Below, one piece after another: positions 15,388 through 23,397 of a DNA stretch of 49,471 nucleotides. The stretch is from Arthrobacter sp. AK04. Lineage in GTDB: Bacteria > Actinomycetota > Actinomycetes > Actinomycetales > Micrococcaceae. The notes beneath the pieces were generated by a model. The model did no database searches. It was not told where the DNA came from and saw nothing but the letters and a program-made list of their open reading frames with translations. Numbering within the stretch: position 1 is the stretch's first letter; each line of letters starts with the position of its first letter. Made by a program: the position numbers and the translations under genes. The stretch is from contig NZ_JAJOMC010000033.1 in assembly GCF_021129155.1 (NCBI RefSeq), positions 1 through 49,471 of the forward strand. Direction: 5' to 3'.

Positions 15388-16512
15388 GTGTCTCAGCACG
15401 CCGAGTTCAACCGCCCGTCCGCGCAGCAGGCCCAGCCTTCGCCGTCGGACGTCAAACGGTGGCGGCAGTACCTGGCGGACGAACGGGCCGAAGCCGCCGT
15501 CTACCGGGACCTGGCACAGAACCGCCAGGGCGAAGAGCGCGACATCCTCCTGGCCCTGGCTGAAGCCGAAGGCCGCCATGAAGCACACTGGCTGGGCCTG
15601 CTGGGTGACCGTGCGGGCAAGCCCCGGCGGGCATCCCTGCGGAGCCGCATGCTGGGCTTCCTGGCCCGCCACTTCGGGTCGGTGTTTGTGCTTGCCCTGG
15701 CCCAGCGTGCAGAAGGCCGCTCCCCTTATGCCAAGGACCCCAACGCCACGGATGCGATGGCAGCGGACGAGCAGATCCATGAGGAAGTGGTTCGAGGGCT
15801 GGCAACCCGGGGGCGCAACCGCCTGGCGGGCACCTTCCGCGCCGCTGTGTTCGGCGCCAATGACGGCCTGGTCAGCAACCTTTCCCTGGTCATGGGCATG
15901 GCGGCCTCCGGCGTTGCCAGCAGCGTGGTGCTGCTCAGCGGAATCGCCGGGCTGCTGGCCGGTGCCATGTCCATGGGCGCCGGCGAGTTCATTTCGGTCC
16001 GTTCCCAGCGGGAACTGCTCGCGGCAACACGCCCCACCCAGGTCACCCTGGTGGCGGCTCCCAAGCTGGACCTTGAGCACAACGAACTGCTGCTGGTGTA
16101 CCTGGCCCGGGGCATGACGCAGGAGGCAGCCGAGCACCGCGTGGCTGAACGCATGGGCCTGCTGCCCTGCGACTGCGATCCCAGCCTGTCGCTGCAGCCC
16201 GAGCTGCCGGACGTCGAGGACCAGCACGAAGCCGTGGGGACCGCCTGGGGCGCGGCACTGTCCAGCTTCTGCTTCTTCGCCTCCGGCGCCATCGTGCCCA
16301 TCCTGCCGTTCCTGTTTGGCCTGACCGGCGTCGCCGCCCTGGTGGCGGCCGGCATCCTGGTGGGCCTCGCCCTCCTGGTCACCGGCGCCACGGTGGGCCT
16401 GCTTTCCGGCACATCGCCCCTGACGCGCGGACTCCGCCAGCTGGCCATCGGGCTGGGCGCGGCGGCAGTCACCTACCTGCTGGGGCTGGCCTTCGGCACC
16501 GTCGTGGCCTAG
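15388..16512 (+). CDS. Ferritin-like/VIT1 fusion iron exporter (MbfA-type)
   Basis: 374 aa from GTG 15388, chosen because CCAGGAG sits five bases upstream. Residues about 20-150 form a ferritin/rubrerythrin-like four-helix region (RQYLADERAEAAVYRDLAQ, ILLALAEAEGRHEAHW, with Glu and ExxH candidates for iron ligands). Residues about 150-374 are a VIT1/CCC1 transporter (FGANDGLVSNLSLVMGMA, AMSMGAGEFISVRSQRELL, then three to four hydrophobic spans). This fusion is the erythrin-vacuolar iron transport family, in which MbfA exports iron from the cytoplasm. Its stop overlaps the next start by one base. Confidence 0.9.
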   Translation: MSQHAEFNRPSAQQAQPSPSDVKRWRQYLADERAEAAVYRDLAQNRQGEERDILLALAEAEGRHEAHWLGLLGDRAGKPRRASLRSRMLGFLARHFGSVFVLALAQRAEGRSPYAKDPNATDAMAADEQIHEEVVRGLATRGRNRLAGTFRAAVFGANDGLVSNLSLVMGMAASGVASSVVLLSGIAGLLAGAMSMGAGEFISVRSQRELLAATRPTQVTLVAAPKLDLEHNELLLVYLARGMTQEAAEHRVAERMGLLPCDCDPSLSLQPELPDVEDQHEAVGTAWGAALSSFCFFASGAIVPILPFLFGLTGVAALVAAGILVGLALLVTGATVGLLSGTSPLTRGLRQLAIGLGAAAVTYLLGLAFGTVVA

Positions 16513-17444
16513 TGGAGACCCGGCCGCCGCGCCGCGCAGCGTCGCGCCATGCGGGGAGCAAAGCCCGCCTGGGCATGCGCCGGGGCCTGGAGCTGCTGCT
16601 CACCGCCGCCCTCACCGCGGGCGCCGTGTTTGGAGCAGCACTGGCACTGAATGACCCGCGCTTCAAAGAGCTCCTGGATGTCCGGATCGGCCCCGGAAAC
16701 GGGCAGTCCGCCGGGCAGCAGGATGCGGGCCCTTCCGGGGAAGCCGGCCAGCCGCCGCGGGCCGAAGGCCGGATGGGCGCGCCGCCTCCGGGGCTGGAGG
16801 AGTCGGACGCTCCCCTGTCCGCCGCCGATCCTCCGCCACTGGGCAGCGATTCCTACCGCTTCCTGGCGGTCAACGGGGACGGCAGCCCGGTTGGCTATTC
16901 CCCCTGCAGGCCGCTCCACTATGTCATCAATGGTGATCTCGCACCGGCAGGCTCGCAGCAGCTGGTCACGGAATCCATCGCCGCCATCTCGGCCGCCACC
17001 GGCATCCGGTTCATCTACGACGGCACCACCGCCGAGCAGCCGTCCCCGCAGCGTCCGCCCTACCAGCCCGAGGCCTACGGCGAGCGCTGGGCTCCGCTGC
17101 TCATCGCCTGGACAACACCGGAGGTTGCACCGCAGCTCAAAGGCAAGGTGATCGGAACCGGGGGCAGCACCCATTTCAGTTACGACGACGGTCCCAAGGC
17201 CTTCGTCACGGGCGGCCTGGACCTGGACGCACCGCTGATTGCCGATGAACTGCTCAACCCGGACGGCCACCTGTATGCGCGTGCCGTGATCCTGCACGAG
17301 CTCAGCCACGTGATGGGCCTCGACCACGTGGATGACCCCACCCAGCTGATGTATCCCGAGATCGGCACCCCCGAGGGGCTGTCTGCCGGGGACCTCAACG
17401 GGCTCTATGAGCTCAGCAAGGCGCAGTGCCGCAAGGATCTCTGA
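16512..17444 (+). CDS. Metzincin-like (matrixin-type) membrane-anchored zinc peptidase
   Basis: 310 aa. One N-terminal hydrophobic span (about 26-46, LELLLTAALTAGAVFGAALAL) follows a basic segment, then a Pro/Gly-rich linker to about 110. The catalytic part contains HELSHVMGLDH with zinc ligands His262, His266, His272 and base Glu263, and a Met-turn-like LMYPE at 279-283. That is the matrixin/M10-like layout. The protease domain should face outside. GTG 16512 overlaps the VIT stop (TAGTG), suggesting coupling. ATG 16575 is an alternative. Confidence 0.82.
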   Translation: METRPPRRAASRHAGSKARLGMRRGLELLLTAALTAGAVFGAALALNDPRFKELLDVRIGPGNGQSAGQQDAGPSGEAGQPPRAEGRMGAPPPGLEESDAPLSAADPPPLGSDSYRFLAVNGDGSPVGYSPCRPLHYVINGDLAPAGSQQLVTESIAAISAATGIRFIYDGTTAEQPSPQRPPYQPEAYGERWAPLLIAWTTPEVAPQLKGKVIGTGGSTHFSYDDGPKAFVTGGLDLDAPLIADELLNPDGHLYARAVILHELSHVMGLDHVDDPTQLMYPEIGTPEGLSAGDLNGLYELSKAQCRKDL

Positions 17445-17463
17445 CCGGCTGCTGCTCCACGGG

Positions 17464-18603
17464 CTAAGGGGACAGCCGCAGTACCTCTACCGCCTCCTCG
17501 ACTGTGTCCACCAGGAAAATCCGGTCCTCCATGGGCCGGCCGGCCGCCAGGCTCTGGAGCATGGGCCACGCAGGGTACTGGCGCTCCCAGTGATGCCGGC
17601 CCACCAGCACCATGGGAGTCACCTTTTCCCGCGCGCCGTAGTAGTTTTCGCACGCATCCTGGAAGATCTCCTGCACAGTGCCGGCGGCCCCGGGCAGGAA
17701 CACGATCCCTCCTGTGCACAGTTCCAGGAGGATCGCTTCCCGGATGGCGTTGGCGAAGTATTTTGCAATGTGCGTGGCGAAGTAGTTGGGCGGCTCATGC
17801 CCGTAGAACCAGGTGGGGATGCCAAGCGACGGCGTCCCGCCCGGAAAGCGTTCGACGACGGCGGCAGCCGCCCGCGCCCACGCCGACACCGAGGGACGGA
17901 ACCCGGGGACGGAGGCGAGCAGGTCCAGCGCAGCCTGCAGGCCGTCGTCGTCCGCTTCACTAAGGTAGGCACCGAGGTTGGCCGCCTCCATGGCCCCCGG
18001 GCCCCCTCCGGTGGCCACTACGTGTCCGTCCCGTGCGAGGAGCCTGCCCAGCTGGGCGGCCTGGGCAAAGCCGCTGCTGCCGCGCTGCGCTGCGTGCCCG
18101 CCCATGACACCCAGCATGGCCCGGCCCTGGAACGGGCCTGTCCGGATGGCATCGCCCAGGGCATCGCCGATGGCGTGGTCGTGCAGCGCTGAGGCCAGGG
18201 TTGCGTCCAGCCGGTGCCGCATGCCGGGCTGGATGCTCCATTGGTAGATACGGGCATCCGGAAGGGCTTCATACGGGGCGCCGGGCAGTCCGGCATAAAG
18301 TTCCTCCGGCGAGTACAGGGCGGCCCGGTAGGGGTTAAACGGCACAGTCTCCAGCCGCGGGAAGATCAGCGCTCCCCTTCGTCGCAGCAGGTCCTCCACG
18401 CCGTCGTCGAACGTGCAGCCGAGGAAGATGGCGCCCTCCACGTGCAGGCGCTGCAGGGCATCGGTCCTCCCCCGCAGGTCCAGGGACTGCGCGTGCCAGC
18501 CGTGCATGTCCACCGCGCCGGCGCCGACCAGCCGGTCGAAGCTGTCCAGGTCCTGTACTTCGAGGTTGTGCGGGTGGGGGCCCACGTTTCCGGAAAGGTT
18601 CAC
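17464..18603 (-). CDS. LOG-family (lysine-decarboxylase-like fold) nucleotide-binding protein
   Basis: 379 aa, longer than typical LOG proteins (about 190 aa) and containing an N-terminal domain of about 180 residues of unknown role. The C-terminal Rossmann-like half has GRAMLGVMGGHAAQRG, ATGGGPGAMEAANLGAYL and FLPGAAGTVQEIFQDA, which correspond to the GGGxxGxM and PGGxGTxxE motifs; the second is altered to PGAAGTVQE. LOG enzymes release cytokinin bases or cleave nucleoside monophosphates; that activity is not proven here. GTG 18603 follows TAGGTT by six bases, suggesting a leaderless transcript. Confidence 0.82.
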   Translation of the reverse strand: MNLSGNVGPHPHNLEVQDLDSFDRLVGAGAVDMHGWHAQSLDLRGRTDALQRLHVEGAIFLGCTFDDGVEDLLRRRGALIFPRLETVPFNPYRAALYSPEELYAGLPGAPYEALPDARIYQWSIQPGMRHRLDATLASALHDHAIGDALGDAIRTGPFQGRAMLGVMGGHAAQRGSSGFAQAAQLGRLLARDGHVVATGGGPGAMEAANLGAYLSEADDDGLQAALDLLASVPGFRPSVSAWARAAAAVVERFPGGTPSLGIPTWFYGHEPPNYFATHIAKYFANAIREAILLELCTGGIVFLPGAAGTVQEIFQDACENYYGAREKVTPMVLVGRHHWERQYPAWPMLQSLAAGRPMEDRIFLVDTVEEAVEVLRLSP

Positions 18604-18615
18604 TGTCCAAACCTA
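18604..18615 (-). promoter_or_regulatory. -10 box for a probable leaderless mRNA (LOG-family gene)
   Basis: On the minus strand TAGGTT (18615-18610), six bases, GTG at 18603. There is no ribosome-binding site in the gap. Confidence 0.45.
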
Positions 18616-18657
18616 TTGCAATGCCGGACGCCCCTGCGCTGGTTAACGGCATTCCCC

Positions 18658-18685
18658 TTGACCGGGATGGCTCGGCTGCTAGGAT
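18658..18685 (+). promoter_or_regulatory. Promoter of the GntR-iolB operon
   Basis: TTGACC (18658-18663), a 16-base spacer, TAGGAT (18680-18685). Transcription would start near 18692, and the operator-like element at 18701-18722 follows at once. Confidence 0.55.
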
Positions 18686-18700
18686 CGAAGAAGTAAAAAG

Positions 18701-18722
18701 TATGTCCTATCAAGCGAACATA
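18701..18722. promoter_or_regulatory. Candidate autoregulatory operator of the GntR regulator
   Basis: TATGTCCTATCA (18701-18712) with an opposing ACATA (18718-18722). Read on the other strand, TTGATAGGACAT matches TTGACAGGACAT at the iolC promoter at all but one position, so both are probably bound by the same regulator. Confidence 0.5.
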
Positions 18723-18794
18723 TAGCGGCAAGGCGGCCGTTCGCGCCCCACCCGGGCGAAGACGTCCCGCAACAAGGAACATGAGGGAAGTACC

Positions 18795-19535
18795 GTGGCG
18801 CACAACCTGGGTCTCAGCATCGACCGCTCCTCCCCCGTCCCGCTCTACCACCAGGTGGTGCAGGGGATCGAAGCCGCAATCTTCAGCGGAGTCCTGGAGC
18901 CCGGCAGCCGGCTTGATAACGAAATCGACCTCGCGGCCCAGCTGAACCTTTCCCGCCCCACGATGCGCAAGGCCATGGACGAACTGGTCCGGTCCGGGCT
19001 GCTGGTGCGCAAACGCGGCGTCGGAACGCAGGTGGTCTCAAGCCAGGTGCGCCGTCCGCTTGAACTCTCCAGCCTTTACGACGACCTCACCAACAACGGC
19101 AAGAAGCCCACCACCGACGTCCTGAGCTTCGCCCATGTGGAGGCCGACGACGCCACGCTGGCAACCCTCCAGCTGCCGGCCGGTTCCAAGGTCTACCACT
19201 TCACCCGCCTGCGCAAAGTGGGGGGCAAGCCGCTGGCGCTCATGGAGAACTGGGTCCGGGATGACATTGCGGAGATGGATGAAGCCGCGCTGTCCACTGA
19301 GGGCCTCTACGCCATCCTGCGCCGCGGCGGCGTGAACTTCCGCCTCGCCAACCAGCGGATCGGCGCCGTGGTGGCCAACGACTACCAGGCATCGCTCCTC
19401 GAGACCGCCCCCGGATCCGCGCTGGTCACCATGGAGCGTACCGCCACCGATGACACCGGCCGGCGCGTGGAAACCGGACACCACGTGTACCGCGGGGATT
19501 CCTACAGCTTTGAAATGACACTCGTACAGCGCTGA
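18795..19535 (+). CDS. GntR-family regulator with UTRA domain, probable inositol repressor (IolR-like)
   Basis: 246 aa. The winged HTH covers about 14-80 (VPLYHQVVQGIEAAIFSGVLEPGSRL, recognition helix LSRPTMRKAMDELVRSGLL, wing KRGVGTQVV). The UTRA ligand domain runs from about 95 to 242. HutC-type GntR proteins bind sugar-like metabolites. It is the first gene of an operon with iolB, 18 bases ahead of it, and the shared promoter motif in the island fits it as local repressor. Corynebacterium glutamicum IolR is also GntR-type. GTG 18795 has GAGGGA upstream. Confidence 0.85.
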   Translation: MAHNLGLSIDRSSPVPLYHQVVQGIEAAIFSGVLEPGSRLDNEIDLAAQLNLSRPTMRKAMDELVRSGLLVRKRGVGTQVVSSQVRRPLELSSLYDDLTNNGKKPTTDVLSFAHVEADDATLATLQLPAGSKVYHFTRLRKVGGKPLALMENWVRDDIAEMDEAALSTEGLYAILRRGGVNFRLANQRIGAVVANDYQASLLETAPGSALVTMERTATDDTGRRVETGHHVYRGDSYSFEMTLVQR

Positions 19536-19553
19536 CGCAAGGAGCTACACTCC

Positions 19554-20447
19554 ATGACCAACTGGGTCTACCCCCTGGGCACCGCCACCGACGGCACATG
19601 GGACGTTTCCATCGGAACCTCGGACTCCTCCCTGTCCGTGGACGGCTGGGCACATACCGGGCTGAAGGTGGCCACGCTCGCTGCCGGGGCCGACGTCGTC
19701 CTTCCCGCCGCAGGTGAGGAACGCATCGTGGTGCCCCTCAACGGCTCCTTCACCGTTACGGTCGACGGCACCGAATACGACCTGGGCGGCCGCGACTCCG
19801 TGTTCCACGGCCCCAGCGACGTTCTGTACTCGGGCACCGGACGCGCCGTAAGCATCACCTCGGCCGACGGCGGGAGGGTAGCGGTTGCCACGGCCCCGGC
19901 AAAGGACGCGTACCCCACCCGGCTGGTGACCGCCGCCGAAACCCCGGTTGAGCTGCGCGGCGCGGGCAACTGCTCCCGCCAGGTCCACAACTTCGGGACA
20001 CCCGCCGCGCTGGAGGCTGACCGGTTCATTGTCTGCGAGGTCCTCACTCCAGCAGGCAACTGGTCCTCCTATCCCCCGCACAAGCACGATGAGGAGAAGG
20101 ACGGCGAGACGCACCTCGAGGAGATCTACTACTTCGAGACGCGCGTGACGGAAGGCTCTGCCGCTCCCGCGGAAGCGGACGCAATCGGCTACCAGCGCGT
20201 TTACGCATCAGACGAGCGCCCCATCGATGTCTCGGCGGAGGTGCGCACCGGTGACGTTGTCCTGGTTCCGTACGGCTGGCACGGTCCCGCAATGGCTGCG
20301 CCGGGATACGACCTCTACTACCTGAACGTCATGGCAGGCCCCGGGCCCGTGCGCGAATGGCTCATCAGCGACGACCCCCACCATGGCTGGGTACGCCAGA
20401 CCTGGGACGGCCAGGACGTCGACCCGCGGCTCCCGTTCGGCGCCTAA
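19554..20447 (+). CDS. iolB: 5-deoxy-glucuronate isomerase IolB
   Basis: 297 aa. Converts 5-deoxy-glucuronate to 5-dehydro-2-deoxy-D-gluconate in inositol catabolism. This is a bicupin of usual length. The second cupin has the metal-site region SYPPHKHDEE (His176, His178) and HLEEIYYFE (187-195), which are near-invariant in IolB, and VPYGWHGP near 240 and YYLNVMAGP near 258 close the fold. ATG 19554 has AAGGAG upstream. It is the only core iol gene on the plus strand, co-transcribed with the GntR regulator. Confidence 0.95.
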   Translation: MTNWVYPLGTATDGTWDVSIGTSDSSLSVDGWAHTGLKVATLAAGADVVLPAAGEERIVVPLNGSFTVTVDGTEYDLGGRDSVFHGPSDVLYSGTGRAVSITSADGGRVAVATAPAKDAYPTRLVTAAETPVELRGAGNCSRQVHNFGTPAALEADRFIVCEVLTPAGNWSSYPPHKHDEEKDGETHLEEIYYFETRVTEGSAAPAEADAIGYQRVYASDERPIDVSAEVRTGDVVLVPYGWHGPAMAAPGYDLYYLNVMAGPGPVREWLISDDPHHGWVRQTWDGQDVDPRLPFGA

Positions 20448-20474
20448 GCGCCCGCACATCCCGCGATCCGGCTG

Positions 20475-20537
20475 GAGTTTTTGTCCAGGTATGCGGACTT
20501 CAAGGGCCTCCAGCCCTGCATACCTGGACAATAACTC
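20475..20537. repeat. 63-bp inverted-repeat element, copy 1
   Basis: Arms GAGTTTTTGTCCAGGTATGC (20475-20494) and its complement (20518-20537) match at 19 of 20 positions around a 23-base centre. The reversed copy at 33108-33170 has the same length, near-identical arms and 17 of 23 central matches. It lies between the convergent iolB and MFS genes and reaches into the MFS stop codon, so it may also serve as a bidirectional terminator. Confidence 0.85.
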
Positions 20538-21747
20538 ACACCTGCAGGGCGTCCTTGCGGTCCGCTGGCATTTCCGCTTCCGGACGCCGCCCCACGCTGC
20601 TCCGCTTGGCGGCGGCGGCAGCGAAGGCGATGACAGCCACCCCCACCAGCGTGATGCCGGCACCGGCCCAGATGGGTGAGGTGTAGCCGAGCCCGGCGGT
20701 AATGGTGACACCGCCGAGCCACGCGCCCAGGGCGTTGCCCACATTGAACGCCCCGATATTGGCGCCCGATGCCAGGGTGGGTGCACTGCTGGCGTACTTC
20801 ATGACACGCATCTGCAGCCCGGGGACGGTGGCAAAGCCAAAGCCACCCATCAGCACCAGGGACGCAATGGCCAGCACCTGGCTGGCGGCGGTCAGCGCGA
20901 AGGCCACCAGGACAACGGACAGGACAGCCAGGACCACAAGCAGGGTGCGGTCAAGGTTCCGGTCGGCGGCCTTTCCGCCGAGCGTGTTGCCCGCAAAGAG
21001 TCCCAGGCCAAACAGGATCAGGAGCCAGGGCACCGTGCCGGCAGCGAAGCCGGATACCTCGGTCAGTGTGTAGGCGATGTATGTGAAGGCACCGAACATG
21101 CCTCCGAAACCGAGGATGGTCACCAGAATCGAGAGCCATACCTGCCGGGCGCGGAAGGCCCGCAGCTCGCCGCGCAGCCCTCCTGTTTCCCCGGGCGCTC
21201 CGGCTGCCCTGGGGACGAGCGCCAGGATCCCGGCGAGCGCCACAACACCAATGACGGTGATCGCCCAGAACGTGGCGCGCCATCCGGCAGCCTGCCCGAG
21301 GAGAGTGCCGAACGGCACCCCCAGGACGTTGGCCGCCGTCAGCCCGGTGAACATCAGCGCAATGGCACCGGCCTTCTTTGACGGGGAAACCATGCCCGCT
21401 GCGACCACCGCCCCGATGCCGAAGAAGGCACCGTGGGCCAAAGCTGCAATGACCCGGCCTGCCATCATGGGCCAGTAGTCCGCTGCGGTGGCCGATAACA
21501 GGTTTCCCACGATGAACAGGACAAGCAGCGCCGCCAGTACAGGCTTCCGCGGGAAACGGGTGACGGCGGCGGTGAGACCGAGCGCGCCGACCACCACTGC
21601 CAGTGCATAGCCGGAGATCAGCCAGCCCGCTTCCGCTTCGGTTACACCAAAGTCCGCTGCCACTTCAGGCAGCAGCCCCATAATGACGAACTCTGTAAGA
21701 CCAATTCCAAACCCTCCGAGGGCCAGGGCTATCAAACCGACGGGCAT
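20536..21747 (-). CDS. MFS transporter (DHA1-type, AraJ/PbuE-like)
   Basis: 403 aa, twelve predicted transmembrane helices. The MFS landmarks are SGYALAVVVGALGLTAAVTRFPRKPVL for the loop 2-3 signature, GRVIAALAHGAFFGIGAVVAAGM in helix 4 and ANVLGVPFGTLLGQAAGWRATFW (antiporter-type motif C region). Such proteins export drugs, sugars or nucleosides. ATG 21747 is chosen for GGAGGAG upstream; 21807 lacks one. Divergent from a MarR regulator with paired operator repeats between, the standard layout of an inducible efflux system. It interrupts the inositol island and is probably unrelated to it. Confidence 0.9.
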   Translation of the reverse strand: MPVGLIALALGGFGIGLTEFVIMGLLPEVAADFGVTEAEAGWLISGYALAVVVGALGLTAAVTRFPRKPVLAALLVLFIVGNLLSATAADYWPMMAGRVIAALAHGAFFGIGAVVAAGMVSPSKKAGAIALMFTGLTAANVLGVPFGTLLGQAAGWRATFWAITVIGVVALAGILALVPRAAGAPGETGGLRGELRAFRARQVWLSILVTILGFGGMFGAFTYIAYTLTEVSGFAAGTVPWLLILFGLGLFAGNTLGGKAADRNLDRTLLVVLAVLSVVLVAFALTAASQVLAIASLVLMGGFGFATVPGLQMRVMKYASSAPTLASGANIGAFNVGNALGAWLGGVTITAGLGYTSPIWAGAGITLVGVAVIAFAAAAAKRSSVGRRPEAEMPADRKDALQV

Positions 21748-21811
21748 GCCGGTACTCCTCCATGTTGTGTGGGAACGCGCATGTTGCTGGGCGCAGGGTG
21801 ACGCCATAAAC

Positions 21812-21867
21812 TAGTTGCAGACGCGGTATTTATTGTTGCACGCGCAATTATCCCGCGCAAGCAACTA
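21812..21867. promoter_or_regulatory. MarR-type operator repeats between the divergent MFS and marR genes
   Basis: TTGC-ACGC-GCAA (21836-21847) is a short palindrome of MarR type. It is flanked by TAGTTGC (21812-21818) and its complement GCAACTA (21861-21867). Several GTTGC/GCAAC half-sites at regular spacing suggest cooperative binding by the MarR protein over both promoters. Confidence 0.6.
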
Positions 21868-21887
21868 TATGGAGGAGGAGCAGCACC

Positions 21888-22337
21888 ATGGGCATTAAGG
21901 ACGACGCCGTCGAGGTCCGGGCGCAGGGATGGCGGACTTTGGCGGCCCTCCACGGGCTGATCGAGGGCGAACTGGAGCGCGCCCTCCAGGCTGAGTCAAA
22001 GCTGTCCGTGGTGGAGTACACAGTCCTGGACGCGCTGAGCAGGCAGGACGGCTGGCACATGCGGATGCAGCAACTGGCCCGCGCTTCTGCTTTGAGCCCA
22101 AGCGCCACCACCCGGCTGGTCAACCGGCTGGAGGGCAGGGGCCTGCTGACACGCATCCTGTGCGATGACGACCGCAGGGGTATTTACACGGAACTGACGC
22201 CCGCCGGCCTCAGCCTCCTCGAGGAAGCGAGGCCGGCGCACGACGCCACCCTTGAGCGTGCGCTGGCAGCAGCGCAGGACATCCCTGAACTGGCCCCTCT
22301 GGTTGACGCGCTCCCCAAGCTGCACGCGGTGTCCTGA
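21888..22337 (+). CDS. MarR-family transcriptional regulator
   Basis: 149 aa. Winged helix fold with dimer helices at both ends. VVEYTVLDALSRQDGWHMRMQQLARASALSPSATTRLVNRLEGRGLLTR is the HTH and recognition helix, and DDRRGIYTELTPAGLSLLEEARPAHDATL is the wing and following helix, with the DxRG signature present. It probably represses itself and the divergent MFS transporter until a small hydrophobic effector binds. ATG 21888 has GGAGGAGGAG upstream. Confidence 0.9.
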   Translation: MGIKDDAVEVRAQGWRTLAALHGLIEGELERALQAESKLSVVEYTVLDALSRQDGWHMRMQQLARASALSPSATTRLVNRLEGRGLLTRILCDDDRRGIYTELTPAGLSLLEEARPAHDATLERALAAAQDIPELAPLVDALPKLHAVS

Positions 22338-22353
22338 ACGGGTTCGGGGCCGC

Positions 22354-23397
22354 TCAGGACAGTTGACGGGCCACGGCTCCGGCCACCCGCACCGGAAGGC
22401 CGCTGGCCAGGGACTCCTGGGCGGCATCGGCCACCCGGGAGGCGGCCACAGCGTCCTCGGGGGTACACGGGTTGTCCCGCTGGCCCAGGACAAGCTCTAC
22501 GAAAGCGGCCATTTCGGAACGGTAGGCCTGGTCAAAGCGCTCGGCAAACGTCCGGTGCGGCTCGCCCGAAGGGAAAGCGACGCCGGGTTCGGCTGACACC
22601 ATCGCCGTCTTATCGTCCAGCCCCACCATGAGCGACCGGCCGGAGCCCTGGATTTCCAGCCGGACATCATGGCCGGCCCCGTTGTAGCGGGTGGCTGACA
22701 CTGTCCCCACGGTGCCGTCGTCGAACGTCACCAGGGCCAGCGCGGTGTCCACGTCCCCGACTCCGCCGATGGCCGGGTCGCCGTTGTTTGACCCCTTGGC
22801 GTACACCTCGACGATTTCGCGGCCGGTCAGCCAGCGCAGGATGTCGAAGTCGTGGACCGAGCAGTCGCGGAAGAGCCCGCCGGAGGTTGCAAGGAACTCC
22901 ACGGGCGGCGGGGCCATGTCGCAGGTCACCGCGCGCAGGGAGTGGATCCACCCCAGCTCGCCCGCCCGGTAAGCCCTCCTGGCTTCCAGGTAGCCAGCAT
23001 CGAACCGGCGCTGGTGGCCAACCTGCACAACGCCGTTCTTGTCCCGGATGTAGTCCAGCACCGGCAGGGCGTCCGCAACGTTCATGGCCACGGGCTTCTC
23101 GCAAAAGACCGGGATGCCGGCGTCCACTCCCGCCTTGATCAGTTCGGGATGGGTGGCGGTGCCGGTGGCCACCACCAGGCCGTCCACTCCCGAGGCCAGC
23201 AGCGCGTCAACCGAAGGCAGATACTCCGCCTCCAGGTCCGCGGCTACTCGCCGGGCATGCTCTTCAGCCACGTCCGTCAGCCGGAGACTCACGTTGATCC
23301 CCTCAGGATTCAAAACGCCGTTGAGGGCCGCGATGTTGTTGGCATGCATCACGCCGATCCGGCCCACTCCTATCAGTCCGAGCGTTACGTTCTTCAT
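22354..23397 (-). CDS. Gfo/Idh/MocA oxidoreductase, inositol 2-dehydrogenase-like
   Basis: 347 aa. NAD site GVGRIG at 10-15, EKP at 100-102 with catalytic Lys101, and the D178/H182 pair (RDCSVHDFDILRW). This Asp-xxx-His spacing matches myo-inositol dehydrogenases. It should oxidise an inositol or pyranose hydroxyl to a ketone. It is the last gene of the ABC-transporter unit and its start overlaps the Hyi-like gene by four bases (ATGA). It is one of five family members in the island, so the exact isomer it acts on is uncertain. Confidence 0.85.
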   Translation of the reverse strand: MKNVTLGLIGVGRIGVMHANNIAALNGVLNPEGINVSLRLTDVAEEHARRVAADLEAEYLPSVDALLASGVDGLVVATGTATHPELIKAGVDAGIPVFCEKPVAMNVADALPVLDYIRDKNGVVQVGHQRRFDAGYLEARRAYRAGELGWIHSLRAVTCDMAPPPVEFLATSGGLFRDCSVHDFDILRWLTGREIVEVYAKGSNNGDPAIGGVGDVDTALALVTFDDGTVGTVSATRYNGAGHDVRLEIQGSGRSLMVGLDDKTAMVSAEPGVAFPSGEPHRTFAERFDQAYRSEMAAFVELVLGQRDNPCTPEDAVAASRVADAAQESLASGLPVRVAGAVARQLS

